Source: Vibrio cincinnatiensis
GTDB lineage: Bacteria > Pseudomonadota > Gammaproteobacteria > Enterobacterales > Vibrionaceae
Assembly: GCF_022113815.1 (NCBI RefSeq)
Contig: NZ_SGOM01000002.1
Span: 310,001-374,000 of the forward strand
Direction: 5' to 3'
DNA length: 64,000 nt
Shown here: positions 17,862 to 26,351 of the stretch, piece after piece
Position numbering within the stretch: position 1 is the first letter of the stretch
Layout of the letters: the number at the start of each line of letters is the position of its first letter
Notes under the pieces: model-generated
What the model saw: only the letters and a program-made list of their open reading frames with translations
Database searches by the model: none
Told to the model about the DNA's origin: nothing
Made by a program: the position numbers and the translations under genes

Positions 17862-19838
17862 TTAATGTTTTGTACATTTCTTTTTGGGTTGGTAGTGTAA
17901 AATCGCCATAGAGATAGGAAGTTGCAGTACTTCTCCTTTGGCGGTGTCTTTATGAACCGTACGCATATTGGTATCACAGATGACGCACCACTCCTGATTT
18001 TGGTCACAAGGTAGGGTAAAGCGAGCCGTGGCGTTTGTTTGGTTGATCAAATAGAGCAACTCTTGGCCATCTTCACCAATACCGATATGCAATGCGACGG
18101 AACTGACTTGATTCCAATCATCTTGCTCCATTAGGGTTCCATCATTACGACGCCAAAACACGCGGTTAGAGTTGCGAGTTTCACCACTAAAGGCACGAAT
18201 AAAAGGCACCATATAACGTTGGCGAGCGGTGATCATCTCAGATAGCCACTGTCTAAAGTACTGTTTGCGCTCCGTGAGTTGCCAATTAAGCCAGCTTATT
18301 TCGTTGTCTTGGCAGTAAGCGTTATTATTTCCTTGCTGGGTGTGTGAAATGACATCTGCCGTAAGAATATGGGGGATCCCAAAAGCAAAGAGCAAACTTG
18401 CCATAAAGTTACGCTTTTGTTTTTCACGGATGGTGCGGATCACCATATTATCGGTATCACCTTCCACTCCATAGTTATCAGAGCGATTGTCTCCGTGACC
18501 GTCTCGGTTTTGTTCGCCGTTGGCCTCATTATGCTTATGTTTGTATGAAACGAGATCTTGTAATGTGAAGCCATCATGATAGGTAATGTAGTTTACCGTT
18601 AATTTATAAGGCCATAATGATGCACTGTAGAGATCGCGTGAGCCCATAATACGAGTGGCAAATTCTTTGAGGTAGCCTTGATCGCCACGCCAAAAACTGC
18701 GAGTAATATCTCGTAATTTATCGTTGGTTTCATTCCAGCCAAAAGGAAAATTACCGACTTGATAACCATTAGGGCCAATATCCCAAGGCTCGGCGATCAA
18801 CTTGACTTCTCGCAAGAGAGGATCTTGAGCAACGGCTTTAAAGAAAGCGGCTTCTTGGCTGAAATTGTCTCCATGACGACCCAGTGTTGCCGCTAAATCA
18901 AAACGGAACCCATCAACGTGATATTCACTTACCCAGTAACGCAGAGTATCCATAACAAGGTTTAGGGCCGGTTGATAGGCGAGATCCAAGGTATTACCAC
19001 AACCCGTGAAATTGGCGAACTGCTGGCCATGTTTCAGGTAGTAATGTGAGTCAAGGGCTTTAAGGTTAAAGATGGGACCCCCTTCTCCGCCTTCTGCCGT
19101 GTGGTTATAAACCACGTCAAGAATGACTTCAATACCTTGTTTATGCAGTTCACGAATGGCCGTTTTTAACTCATTGACGGCATCATGGGTGGCATAGCGA
19201 GGATCCGGTGCCATAAAAACATAAGGGTTATAACCCCAGTAGTTGACCTTTCCCATCTCCAGTAGATGAGGTTCATGCATGCAGGCGGCAATGGGCAGCA
19301 ACTGTAAAGTATTAATATTTTGTTCACGGTAAAAGGTCAGCATGGGTTCACTGACCAACCCAAGGTAAGTACCTTGTTGATTATGGCTCACGTCAGGGTG
19401 CAGCTTCGTTAAGCCTTTTACGTGCGTTTCAAATAACACCATTTCATCGCGTGGACGTCTTGGTTTTGTTGTCCCTTGCCAATCAAAACTGGGATCGATA
19501 ACCACACATTTAGGGAGATCAAAACTTTCTGCTGGCGTTAGAGGAACTTGATAACTCAGCTCATGGTCCAACGCTCTAGTATAGGGATCCGATAGGTAAA
19601 ACAGTTCACCCTCTAACTGAGTAATAAAACCATAACGTTGCCCAGCTTTAATCCCCTTAACATGGGTATATTGAATACCAGCATATTCATTGTCTAATGG
19701 GAGAGTTTGGTAGCTGCCATCAGAATGAAAAAGAGCCAGCAGTAAGTCGGTATCCGCTGGAGCGTAGATTGCAAAATTACATCCGTCATCATCAAGTGTC
19801 GCGCCGAGTGGATACGGCTTAGAGAGCATCAATGTCAT
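17862..19838 (-). CDS. glgX: Glycogen debranching enzyme (GH13, isoamylase type)
   Basis: GlgX hydrolyses alpha-1,6 branches of glycogen or limit dextrins in the cytoplasm, feeding phosphorylase products to the maltodextrin pathway. The protein has an N-terminal CBM48-like domain (about 8-95; PYPLGATLDDDGCNFAIYAP) followed by the GH13 barrel. The four GH13 motifs are visible: DVVYNH, DGFRFDLA (nucleophile Asp), LIAEPWD (acid/base Glu) and YITYHDG (third Asp). At 658 residues the length matches GlgX. ATG at 19838 or a second ATG three codons later could start translation. It is divergent from lamB across a region with MalT-like boxes, so it is probably part of the maltodextrin regulon rather than a glg operon. 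Confidence 0.93.
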   Translation of the reverse strand: MTLMLSKPYPLGATLDDDGCNFAIYAPADTDLLLALFHSDGSYQTLPLDNEYAGIQYTHVKGIKAGQRYGFITQLEGELFYLSDPYTRALDHELSYQVPLTPAESFDLPKCVVIDPSFDWQGTTKPRRPRDEMVLFETHVKGLTKLHPDVSHNQQGTYLGLVSEPMLTFYREQNINTLQLLPIAACMHEPHLLEMGKVNYWGYNPYVFMAPDPRYATHDAVNELKTAIRELHKQGIEVILDVVYNHTAEGGEGGPIFNLKALDSHYYLKHGQQFANFTGCGNTLDLAYQPALNLVMDTLRYWVSEYHVDGFRFDLAATLGRHGDNFSQEAAFFKAVAQDPLLREVKLIAEPWDIGPNGYQVGNFPFGWNETNDKLRDITRSFWRGDQGYLKEFATRIMGSRDLYSASLWPYKLTVNYITYHDGFTLQDLVSYKHKHNEANGEQNRDGHGDNRSDNYGVEGDTDNMVIRTIREKQKRNFMASLLFAFGIPHILTADVISHTQQGNNNAYCQDNEISWLNWQLTERKQYFRQWLSEMITARQRYMVPFIRAFSGETRNSNRVFWRRNDGTLMEQDDWNQVSSVALHIGIGEDGQELLYLINQTNATARFTLPCDQNQEWCVICDTNMRTVHKDTAKGEVLQLPISMAILHYQPKKKCTKH

Positions 19839-20024
19839 GGTAAGTTACCGTTGTTATTCTATTTTCAGTCACTGCCTCTTTAAGTAAAAGGTTTTGTCAG
19901 CGTAAGGTCAAGCGCCTTGTCACAAATATTCTCATGTAATTTTCTTTCATCGAAGTCACTCATTGAGGGCAAAAGAGTGATCAAAGAGACACTTTGTAGC
20001 GTAAGAAACCGGAAGTCAGTAAAA

Positions 20025-20180
20025 CTACTCCCCCCAATTTCGTGATCAATGATTTAAAAACACCATACGGTTAAATTTCTCCTCCTTTCTCATCCCCCCT
20101 AAATATAGTTAGGGCGGAGGAAGCCATGCCCCTGCGCCTTTAGTAACCTCTTTCACAGTTGAAACAACTGGGGACTCGTC
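20025..20180. promoter_or_regulatory. Candidate MalT boxes between glgX and lamB
   Basis: The 430-bp glgX-lamB gap holds several GC-rich decamers resembling the MalT box GGGGA(T/G)GAGG. On the minus strand GGGGATGAGA (20088-20097) matches 9 of 10 positions, and GGGGAGTAG (20025-20033) matches 8 of 9. On the plus strand AGGGCGGAGG (20111-20120) matches 8 of 10. A further GGGGACTCG at 20170-20178 is weaker. Clustering of such boxes ahead of a maltoporin gene is what MalT activation needs. No clear CRP site was found. Confidence 0.55.
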
Positions 20181-20286
20181 CCATCTTACCTCTTTTTATC
20201 GTTGGTTCATTTCTGCCTTTATGAGTTCGATAAAGAGAGCGTGAAAATAGAGTGACATAAGAAAAAACTAAATGGAGTTAATAACG

Positions 20287-21471
20287 ATGAAAAAGATAAG
20301 TGTAATTGCTGCTGCAGTGGCTGCTTCTTTAGCAGCGGGGTCTGCTTTTGCTGTCGATTTTAATGGCTATTTCCGTGCTGGTACTGGTATTAGTGGTAAC
20401 GGTGAAGCGGATGTTTCTTTTATGAAAAATGGTATTGGTCGTCTCGGTAACGAAAATGACAACTACTATGAATTTGGATTTTCTGAAGAGTTAAAAACAG
20501 GTGAGCAAACTTGGAAAATTGATTCCATGATGGCAAAAAGTGATGAGGGTAAATCTGGTTGGGAAGATAGCAATAGTATTAACGTTGCGCAGTTTAATGT
20601 TCAGGCTAAGGGGTTGATCGCTTCTGATCCTGACGCTGTACTTTGGGCGGGTAAACGTTACTACCAACGTAAAGATATCCATATCACAGACTTCTATTTC
20701 TTAAATACTTCTGGTACTGGTGGTGGTATTGAAAATCTTTCAGTTGGTGATCAGAAGCTTTCTTTGGCACTGATTCAAGATGGGGATAATAACGACTCAT
20801 CTGGTTATATTTTTGATGCTCGCTTAGCTAATATTTCCATGGGTGATCGTACTTCTTTAGAACTCGCGCTTGCTTATAACTTTGCGACAGAAAAAGATGA
20901 TATGACAGAAGATGCCGACGATGGTGTTATGGCATCAGCCATTATTCACCATGGAATGGACAATGGCTTTAACCAGACAATTTTCCAATATGGTACTGCT
21001 AGTTATGGTGTTCAAGTGGCTAATTTATGGGGAGCTGGAACTTACTATGGCCGAGGTGGTTCTGACAATAATGATGCAAAAGGTTTCCGTATATTAAACT
21101 GGGGGGTAATGAACCTTGGTGAGTCGTGGGAAGTTGGTCATCAGCTAGCTTATTTGTCAGGGTATGACATTGGTACATCAAAAGTTGATATTGATCAGTA
21201 TTCCGTTGTTGTTCGACCAATGTATAAATGGAATGATACCATGCGCACCGTTTTTGAAGCTGGTTATAATGCCGGTGAAAACGAGAAAGGGGATGATTTT
21301 GCTGGCAGTAAGTTTACTATTGCTCAGGCTTGGGCAATGGGTAATAGTTTCTGGTCTCGTCCTGAGTTGCGTGTATATGGTTCATATATCACAGATCATG
21401 AGGGGACAACATTTGGTGATAAAGGTGATGGAGACTTTGTTGCAGGTATTCAAGTCGAAGCTTGGTGGTAA
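20287..21471 (+). CDS. lamB: Maltoporin (LamB)
   Basis: LamB is the trimeric outer-membrane channel for maltose and maltodextrins. The ATG at 20287 is chosen because GGAG lies 9 bp upstream and a signal peptide follows at once (MKKISVIAAAVAASLAAGSAFA, cleavage before VDFNGYFRAG). An in-frame ATG at 20272 would put five extra residues ahead of it and hide the ribosome site. The mature protein starts with the family sequence FNGYFRAGTGISG and shows LamB marks such as WAGKRYYQRKDIHI and DFYFLNTSGTGGGIEN. It ends in a terminal aromatic (EAWW), as outer-membrane porins do. The 394 residues are slightly shorter than E. coli LamB, usual for Vibrio. A terminator and then malM follow. Confidence 0.95.
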   Translation: MKKISVIAAAVAASLAAGSAFAVDFNGYFRAGTGISGNGEADVSFMKNGIGRLGNENDNYYEFGFSEELKTGEQTWKIDSMMAKSDEGKSGWEDSNSINVAQFNVQAKGLIASDPDAVLWAGKRYYQRKDIHITDFYFLNTSGTGGGIENLSVGDQKLSLALIQDGDNNDSSGYIFDARLANISMGDRTSLELALAYNFATEKDDMTEDADDGVMASAIIHHGMDNGFNQTIFQYGTASYGVQVANLWGAGTYYGRGGSDNNDAKGFRILNWGVMNLGESWEVGHQLAYLSGYDIGTSKVDIDQYSVVVRPMYKWNDTMRTVFEAGYNAGENEKGDDFAGSKFTIAQAWAMGNSFWSRPELRVYGSYITDHEGTTFGDKGDGDFVAGIQVEAWW

Positions 21472-21511
21472 TCTGCTACTAGATCCTAAAGTATTTTAAG
21501 TCCATATTGTA

Positions 21512-21540
21512 AATAGCTGGCTTAGGTCAGCTATTTTTTT
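21512..21540 (+). terminator. Terminator/attenuator between lamB and malM
   Basis: AATAGCTG pairs with CAGCTATT (8 bp, 8-nt loop), followed by seven Ts. It would end most lamB messages, giving more porin than MalM from one promoter. Confidence 0.8.
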
Positions 21541-21584
21541 AAGGGTTTATGAGAGCCTTTAAAAAAATAGAACAGGAGCACCCA

Positions 21585-22421
21585 ATGTATTTACGAGCAT
21601 TACTTTTAGGCAGTTGTATAGCTTTAACTGGCTGCCAATCTACAACGGTTGTAGAGCAAGATCAGGTAGGCATGGTGCAAGGCGTTGAAAATATTTCTCA
21701 GTTAAAAATCACGCCGGTTAAATTGCCAAGCACAACGAAGGTTTCTATTACTCCTAATACTCAGTATTTGAACAATGACCAAATATCTAGTCCTGTTGCT
21801 GTTTTTGAAATTCCGGCAGATAGAGGACGTTTGGAGTTAAGCGTAATCAGTGAAATTAAGGATACCGTATTTTACCCCCATGTTCTGATTACAGATCTTC
21901 AAGGTGAAACGGTTGAGCATTATGATAGTTCGATATTTGAATATAGAAAGCCGCGGCTGAATTTAGGGAATCGTTTAGTCGCAGATATTGATTTATATCC
22001 TCCTCAAGGACATAAAAGTCTATATTTAATTGTTTATACTACACAATCTGATATGAAAGAATTCACATATGTTGCTCACCCTGGCCGTATTGATGCGGAA
22101 GGTCGTGGGAACTATATGCCAGAATTAAAAGATATTCCTATTGCACATAGTTTAACAGGTTCTATTGAATTAAATGTATCTGGCCCAAGTTTTCTCTCAT
22201 TCACTCGAACTGAAGCATCATCGTCACAAGTCTCAAGTGATATAATGAAAAAAAATATAACAGTTCAGCCGGACACAAGAAATTATTATCACACGGAAAT
22301 AAAAAAATCAGTGGCAGAGGGTAATATACCTAAAGCTCTTGGGTTATTAGATGAAGCTAAAGCTCTGGGTATTCAAGATGCACAAGATGTATTTGTTAAA
22401 GAAATAAACAAGAATAAATAA
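21585..22421 (+). CDS. malM: MalM-like maltose operon lipoprotein
   Basis: MalM proteins are encoded at the end of lamB operons and act in the periplasm; their exact role is unsettled. The ATG at 21585 follows an AGGAG site and begins a lipoprotein signal (MYLRALLLGSCIALTGC), so the mature protein is lipid-anchored at its Cys. The central beta-sandwich region (FEIPADRGRLELSV, FYPHVLITD) and the late helical segment (EGNIPKALGLLDEAKALG) match the family arrangement. The 278 residues are normal. An upstream in-frame ATG at 21549 would add 12 residues that spoil the signal peptide. Its place right after lamB supports the assignment. Confidence 0.88.
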   Translation: MYLRALLLGSCIALTGCQSTTVVEQDQVGMVQGVENISQLKITPVKLPSTTKVSITPNTQYLNNDQISSPVAVFEIPADRGRLELSVISEIKDTVFYPHVLITDLQGETVEHYDSSIFEYRKPRLNLGNRLVADIDLYPPQGHKSLYLIVYTTQSDMKEFTYVAHPGRIDAEGRGNYMPELKDIPIAHSLTGSIELNVSGPSFLSFTRTEASSSQVSSDIMKKNITVQPDTRNYYHTEIKKSVAEGNIPKALGLLDEAKALGIQDAQDVFVKEINKNK

Positions 22422-22429
22422 AAATTAAC

Positions 22430-22460
22430 TTGGGTTTAGATATATCTAAACCCAAATTTT
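22430..22460 (+). terminator. Palindromic terminator after malM
   Basis: TTGGGTTTAGA and TCTAAACCCAA form an 11-bp perfect stem with a TATA loop, followed by ATTTTAT. It is 8 bp after the malM stop. Confidence 0.75.
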
Positions 22461-22513
22461 ATAAGCATGGTTTTATATTTTGTAGCGTGTTATTTATAAT
22501 AAAAGGAATTAAT

Positions 22514-23026
22514 ATGAAATTAAGGGAATCCTCACTTCTATTGTCGGTTTTAATTGGTTTGATGGGGTGTCAATCAACATCCGATTATGATTCTCTTGCT
22601 GTAGATGAAACACTAACGAATTTATCGCCACAAGAAAGTATTGACTTCATGTCTCGCTGTGATAACGCGAATAGTACAGCTTCTGGTCCTATCAAACAGC
22701 CTCTGTATGTGGTTGGTAGTTTCCCTGATGCAGATTGGAAACACGTTCCTGCTCGGCAATACCAGTATAAGGGCAATAATTTTTATCAAGCAGTGACCGT
22801 AGAAAAAGAAGGCAGTTATAAAATGCAATATGCGACTGAGCTTTGGTCTCCACAATTTACTGCCAAAGGTCGTCGACTTAATGTGGGTGAACTGACGGAA
22901 TTAACTTTCGGTGGATATGGTACAGATACAACGGTAGAGATTAAGCAATCCGGAAAATATGTTTGGAGTTTACAGTTTGATGAAAAAGGGAAACCTTTTA
23001 ATATCATGGTTAACCCTTGTCAATAA
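22514..23026 (+). CDS. Lipoprotein with carbohydrate-binding-like domain
   Basis: This 170-residue protein begins at ATG 22514, after AAAAGGAATTAAT, with a lipoprotein signal (MKLRESSLLLSVLIGLMGC). The mature part opens with a linker and then a small beta domain (LYVVGSFPDADWKHVP ... YQAVTVEKEGSYKMQYA ... WSLQFDEKGKPFNIMV). That pattern (V-G-S/N-F, a Trp, paired strands, sparse aromatics) resembles the immunoglobulin-like starch-binding modules found at the N-termini of bacterial pullulanases and SusE-like proteins. I infer a surface or periplasmic alpha-glucan binder. It sits between malM and the lipid-anchored amylase, which supports that. I do not recognise an established gene name. Confidence 0.7.
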   Translation: MKLRESSLLLSVLIGLMGCQSTSDYDSLAVDETLTNLSPQESIDFMSRCDNANSTASGPIKQPLYVVGSFPDADWKHVPARQYQYKGNNFYQAVTVEKEGSYKMQYATELWSPQFTAKGRRLNVGELTELTFGGYGTDTTVEIKQSGKYVWSLQFDEKGKPFNIMVNPCQ

Positions 23027-23043
23027 TCATTCATAAATCCAAT

Positions 23044-23079
23044 AAACACAGTAAGAAATATCTATTTTTTACTGTGTTT
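23044..23079 (+). terminator. Hairpin between lipoprotein and amylase genes
   Basis: AAACACAGTAA pairs with TTACTGTGTTT (11 bp, 14-nt AU-rich loop). No clean T-run follows, so it may be an attenuator or an mRNA stability element 18 bp before the amylase start. Confidence 0.5.
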
Positions 23080-23097
23080 AATATATCATATTAAGTG

Positions 23098-24711
23098 ATG
23101 AAATTTCATATCTATAAATTTTTTAATATAATCTCCATTATTGGTTTGATATTAACCGGTTGTTCTTCTTCTGAGGATAATCAGGAGCGATTTAGTCAGC
23201 GTACTTCTCTCGAGAATTATGCTTGCTCTACTCAAATAGCTGAAAAAAGTAATACATTGATGACTTATCAAATCATGGTCGAAAGCTTTGTTGATGGTGA
23301 TTCAAGCATTGGGCACGAAACTGGGTATGGAACTAGCCACCATAAAGGAGATTTACAAGGAATTATTGATTCTTTGGATTATATTCAAGCCTTGGGTGTG
23401 AATGCGATTTGGCTGACTCCGATTTTTGAATCTCAGCCAATAGCAGGGCAAGATCACTGGGCTGATCGTCTTGATGCAACAGGATATTTTGCAACCGATT
23501 ATTTTAAAATAGATCCCCGTTTTGGGGACTTGGCCACCGCGAAAGCCTTAGTCGATGCAGCGCATAGTAAAGGGCTGTATGTCTTCTTTGATGGAGTGTT
23601 TGGCCATCATAAGCAAGGTTTAATTAAACCTTCACCTTCTGGCTTGCTTCCGGCAGGTAGCAATGATCCTGTTGATTACCCAGACAGTTTGGCTTTTTAT
23701 CAAGAAGTGGCAACCTATTGGATTAAAGAGCTTAATATTGATGGTTGGCGGTTAGATCAGGCTTATCAAGTGCCGTTGGCTGATTGGATCCAAATTCGTA
23801 AAGCGGTTGAACAGACCTCTCAAAGCGTTACTTATATTAATGCTGATGGAGTAGCAGTGAATCCATTGGGTTATATGGTGGCGGAAGTCTGGAAAGGTGA
23901 ATCTGATATTGCTCATGAAGCTTATGGTGAAACACAAGCACCTGCTTTGTGTTCTGCTTTCGACTTTCCGATGCGTTACCGAATAGTTGAAACGCTTGCG
24001 GTGAATGAAGATGGTGTAGGAGGGAAAGAGGCTCAGTGGCTCAATAATGGTTTTACGACACACAACTCATACCCCGCACATGCTCAGCCCAACCTAATGC
24101 TCGGCAACCATGATTTAGTACGCTTTGGGGATTTGTTGCAACGTGGCGGACTTGCTCAGCCGAATGAGGTTGAATATTGGTTACGTCACAAAGCCGCCTT
24201 TGCTTTCCAAGCTGCTTATACTGGCCCAATTACACTCTATTATGGTGAAGAAATTGGCGATCAAGTTGAGAACTTTGCTGTAAAAGAAGATACCCGAACT
24301 TGTGCAACACGCGGGGTTTGTGACGATCATGTCGCACGCAGTAGTGCAAAAATTGAGGGTGTGAACGCAACGCTTGATGCAAACCAAGCTGATTTAAAAA
24401 ACTATGTGGCATCATTATTGGCTCTACGGGCTAACCATCCGGCGCTCTATCAAGGTTCTAGAACTAATTTACTTGCGGATGCAACTCGTTATGCGGATCT
24501 AAAACAGTCGGGCGAGGATCGTGTGTTATTTTTATTAAATACCTCTCAAATGACCGAACAATTTTCTTTTTCAGCCGCAGAACTGGGGTCTGCGATTGAA
24601 TTGGTAGATTTGCTTGATGGTCATACAAGGCTTACGCCCATCAATGGTCATTACACAATATCGATAAATCCTTTGCAGGCTCGTTTTTTACAAGTGAAAA
24701 CGGCTGACTAA
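23098..24711 (+). CDS. Lipid-anchored GH13 alpha-amylase family enzyme
   Basis: An alpha-glucan hydrolase, probably periplasmic or surface-bound, cutting maltodextrins or starch to feed LamB. The ATG at 23098 (a GTG sits one codon earlier) starts a lipoprotein signal ending in LILTGC (Cys22). GH13 motifs: a region I variant DGVFGH (the usual Asn is Gly), region II GWRLDQAYQ with nucleophile D220, region III AEVW with acid/base E263, and region IV GNHD with D339. The catalytic triad is complete. At 537 residues it lacks extra starch-binding modules, which the preceding lipoprotein may supply. It could be a MalS-type amylase or a cyclodextrinase; specificity cannot be read. Confidence 0.88.
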   Translation: MKFHIYKFFNIISIIGLILTGCSSSEDNQERFSQRTSLENYACSTQIAEKSNTLMTYQIMVESFVDGDSSIGHETGYGTSHHKGDLQGIIDSLDYIQALGVNAIWLTPIFESQPIAGQDHWADRLDATGYFATDYFKIDPRFGDLATAKALVDAAHSKGLYVFFDGVFGHHKQGLIKPSPSGLLPAGSNDPVDYPDSLAFYQEVATYWIKELNIDGWRLDQAYQVPLADWIQIRKAVEQTSQSVTYINADGVAVNPLGYMVAEVWKGESDIAHEAYGETQAPALCSAFDFPMRYRIVETLAVNEDGVGGKEAQWLNNGFTTHNSYPAHAQPNLMLGNHDLVRFGDLLQRGGLAQPNEVEYWLRHKAAFAFQAAYTGPITLYYGEEIGDQVENFAVKEDTRTCATRGVCDDHVARSSAKIEGVNATLDANQADLKNYVASLLALRANHPALYQGSRTNLLADATRYADLKQSGEDRVLFLLNTSQMTEQFSFSAAELGSAIELVDLLDGHTRLTPINGHYTISINPLQARFLQVKTAD

Positions 24712-24715
24712 CCTT

Positions 24716-24765
24716 TGCGGCACTTCATCAGATATTTATCGTGGAGTGCCGCATCTATCTCTTAT
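24716..24765 (+). terminator. Terminator of the maltodextrin block
   Basis: TGCGGCACT pairs with AGTGCCGCA (9 bp, 20-nt loop) 4 bp after the amylase stop, followed by the pyrimidine-rich TCTATCTCTTATCT. Confidence 0.65.
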
Positions 24766-25094
24766 CTACAACTTATTGTTTCTCTTTATGATCCAGACGC
24801 GATTGTTGACTGCGATTTTTCAGACATATTGGCGGTGATATAGGCAATATGCTCACTATGCCATCATTTTCATTTTTTCTTACTGAATGAAGTGCAAATT
24901 CTTTATGAAGAAAAGGGGGAATCGATTGGGGAATACGTGGTTATACAGTAAGCTTGCAGGTAGTGAGTTAAAGGGTAAAACTGTATCCAGTGTTGTCTCC
25001 TTCGGTTTGAGGCTGTCGTTGCAAATCGTTTAGGGATATCTGTATAAAAACAGATCATTGAGTGTACATTGAGCCGCAGATAAAAAGAGATGAT
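24766..25094 (+). promoter_or_regulatory. Upstream region of the Sel1-repeat gene
   Basis: About 330 bp with no coding frame that looks real. Only the last bases (AAAAAGAGATGAT) before ATG 25095 are readable, as a ribosome-binding site. No operator or RNA motif was recognised. Confidence 0.35.
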
Positions 25095-26273
25095 ATGAAT
25101 ACCATTGGTATGGCAATTGGTGCAACAGGGCTTTCTCTTATCCTGATTTTTGTTTGGATGATTTCATTATCGATCCGGAAAAAGCGTTTGGAAGCAGAGA
25201 AGAAAGCCAGAGAAGAAGCATATCGGAAAGCACTTGAGCGGACGCGTGAACAAGAACGTAAAGAACGTTTGTTTAAAGCGGAATCGGGGCATGTTCCTAC
25301 AATTTTGTATTTAGCCAAAGAAGCTGAGCGAACCAACTTAAAAGAAGCGTTATTTTGGTACGAGAAGGCGGCACAATTAGACAATGTAAATGGAATGTAC
25401 GGTATTGTGCGCATTTGCGAAAAAGCGCGTGATGATATGATTCTCAGAGAAAAAGCGAAATTTTGGCAGCTATTTATTCGTGCAATTGAAGGTGACTTGA
25501 GTGCAAAGTTTGAAACAGGACTGGCACTCATTTATGGGCGAGGCGTCGAGACCGATGTATCTAAAGGCCTCTCTTTGATTCAAGAAGCGGCAGAAGATCA
25601 ACACATTGAATCGATCATCTTTATGGGAGATTGGTGTGTTTCTAAAGATAATATTGCCCCTGCACCCAGTGATTCAACCTTTTGGTTTGCGAAGGCTGCG
25701 AAGTTAAATAGCCTTGAAGGGATGATGAAATTGGGGATGAATTATCTGCATGGTGTGGGAATTTCTGCAGATCATGGTAAAGGATGTTATTGGTTAGAAC
25801 GTGCTGCAGAAAAAGGTCATGCAGAAGCTATGTTTCATGCAGGAGAAGCTTGGGTGGCTCGCGGGCAAAATGGTAATGCTATTGCCTATATTTGGTTATT
25901 TCTTTCGGCTTTTTTTGGCTATGGGCCAGCAAAAGGATTACGCGATCAAATTGGCAGTGAAATCGGAGTGGACTCCGTGGTGGGTTTACAGTCGTTAGCA
26001 AAGCCATTACAGAAAAAAATCACGGCTTCCACCGTGAATAAACACTCGATTATTCGAGCGTTAAATAAGCTGTATAAACGCGCTGTACCAGTGCCGAATA
26101 AAGGGGAAGAGTTAGAGGATGAGGATATCTTAGATCCAGTGACTGAGTGTGAGCAGGAAGCAGATTGGTTAGCGGATGAGCAAGACAATCTCGCTGAGGT
26201 TTCGCAACAAGAGCCTAAACCTCCAGTCTTAGACTTTTCTCAAACAGCAATGGATAAGCATAAGCCATTATAA
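25095..26273 (+). CDS. Membrane-anchored Sel1-repeat protein
   Basis: A 392-residue protein with one N-terminal transmembrane helix (MNTIGMAIGATGLSLILIFVWMISLSI), a charged coiled-coil stretch (about 30-60, KKRLEAEKKAREEAYRKALERTREQERKER is its character), then Sel1/TPR-like repeats (for example EALFWYEKAAQLDNVNGMYG and YWLERAAEKGHAEAMFHAGEAW). The C-terminal 60 residues are acidic and low in structure. The domain after the helix should be cytoplasmic and act as a protein-protein scaffold. The upstream GTG at 25062 was rejected because it adds residues before the helix and lacks a ribosome site. The gene stands alone. The binding partner is unknown. Confidence 0.8.
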   Translation: MNTIGMAIGATGLSLILIFVWMISLSIRKKRLEAEKKAREEAYRKALERTREQERKERLFKAESGHVPTILYLAKEAERTNLKEALFWYEKAAQLDNVNGMYGIVRICEKARDDMILREKAKFWQLFIRAIEGDLSAKFETGLALIYGRGVETDVSKGLSLIQEAAEDQHIESIIFMGDWCVSKDNIAPAPSDSTFWFAKAAKLNSLEGMMKLGMNYLHGVGISADHGKGCYWLERAAEKGHAEAMFHAGEAWVARGQNGNAIAYIWLFLSAFFGYGPAKGLRDQIGSEIGVDSVVGLQSLAKPLQKKITASTVNKHSIIRALNKLYKRAVPVPNKGEELEDEDILDPVTECEQEADWLADEQDNLAEVSQQEPKPPVLDFSQTAMDKHKPL

Positions 26274-26292
26274 GAACTGAGTTTTTGCAATG

Positions 26293-26322
26293 AAAACGGC
26301 CCGATATGAATCGGGCCGTTTT
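26293..26322. terminator. Bidirectional terminator
   Basis: AAAACGGCCCGAT pairs with ATCGGGCCGTTTT (13 bp, 4-nt loop), with T-runs on both strands. It separates the convergent Sel1 and sstT genes. Confidence 0.88.
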
Positions 26323-26351
26323 GTATCGTAAGACGTTACGTTACCCGTTGA

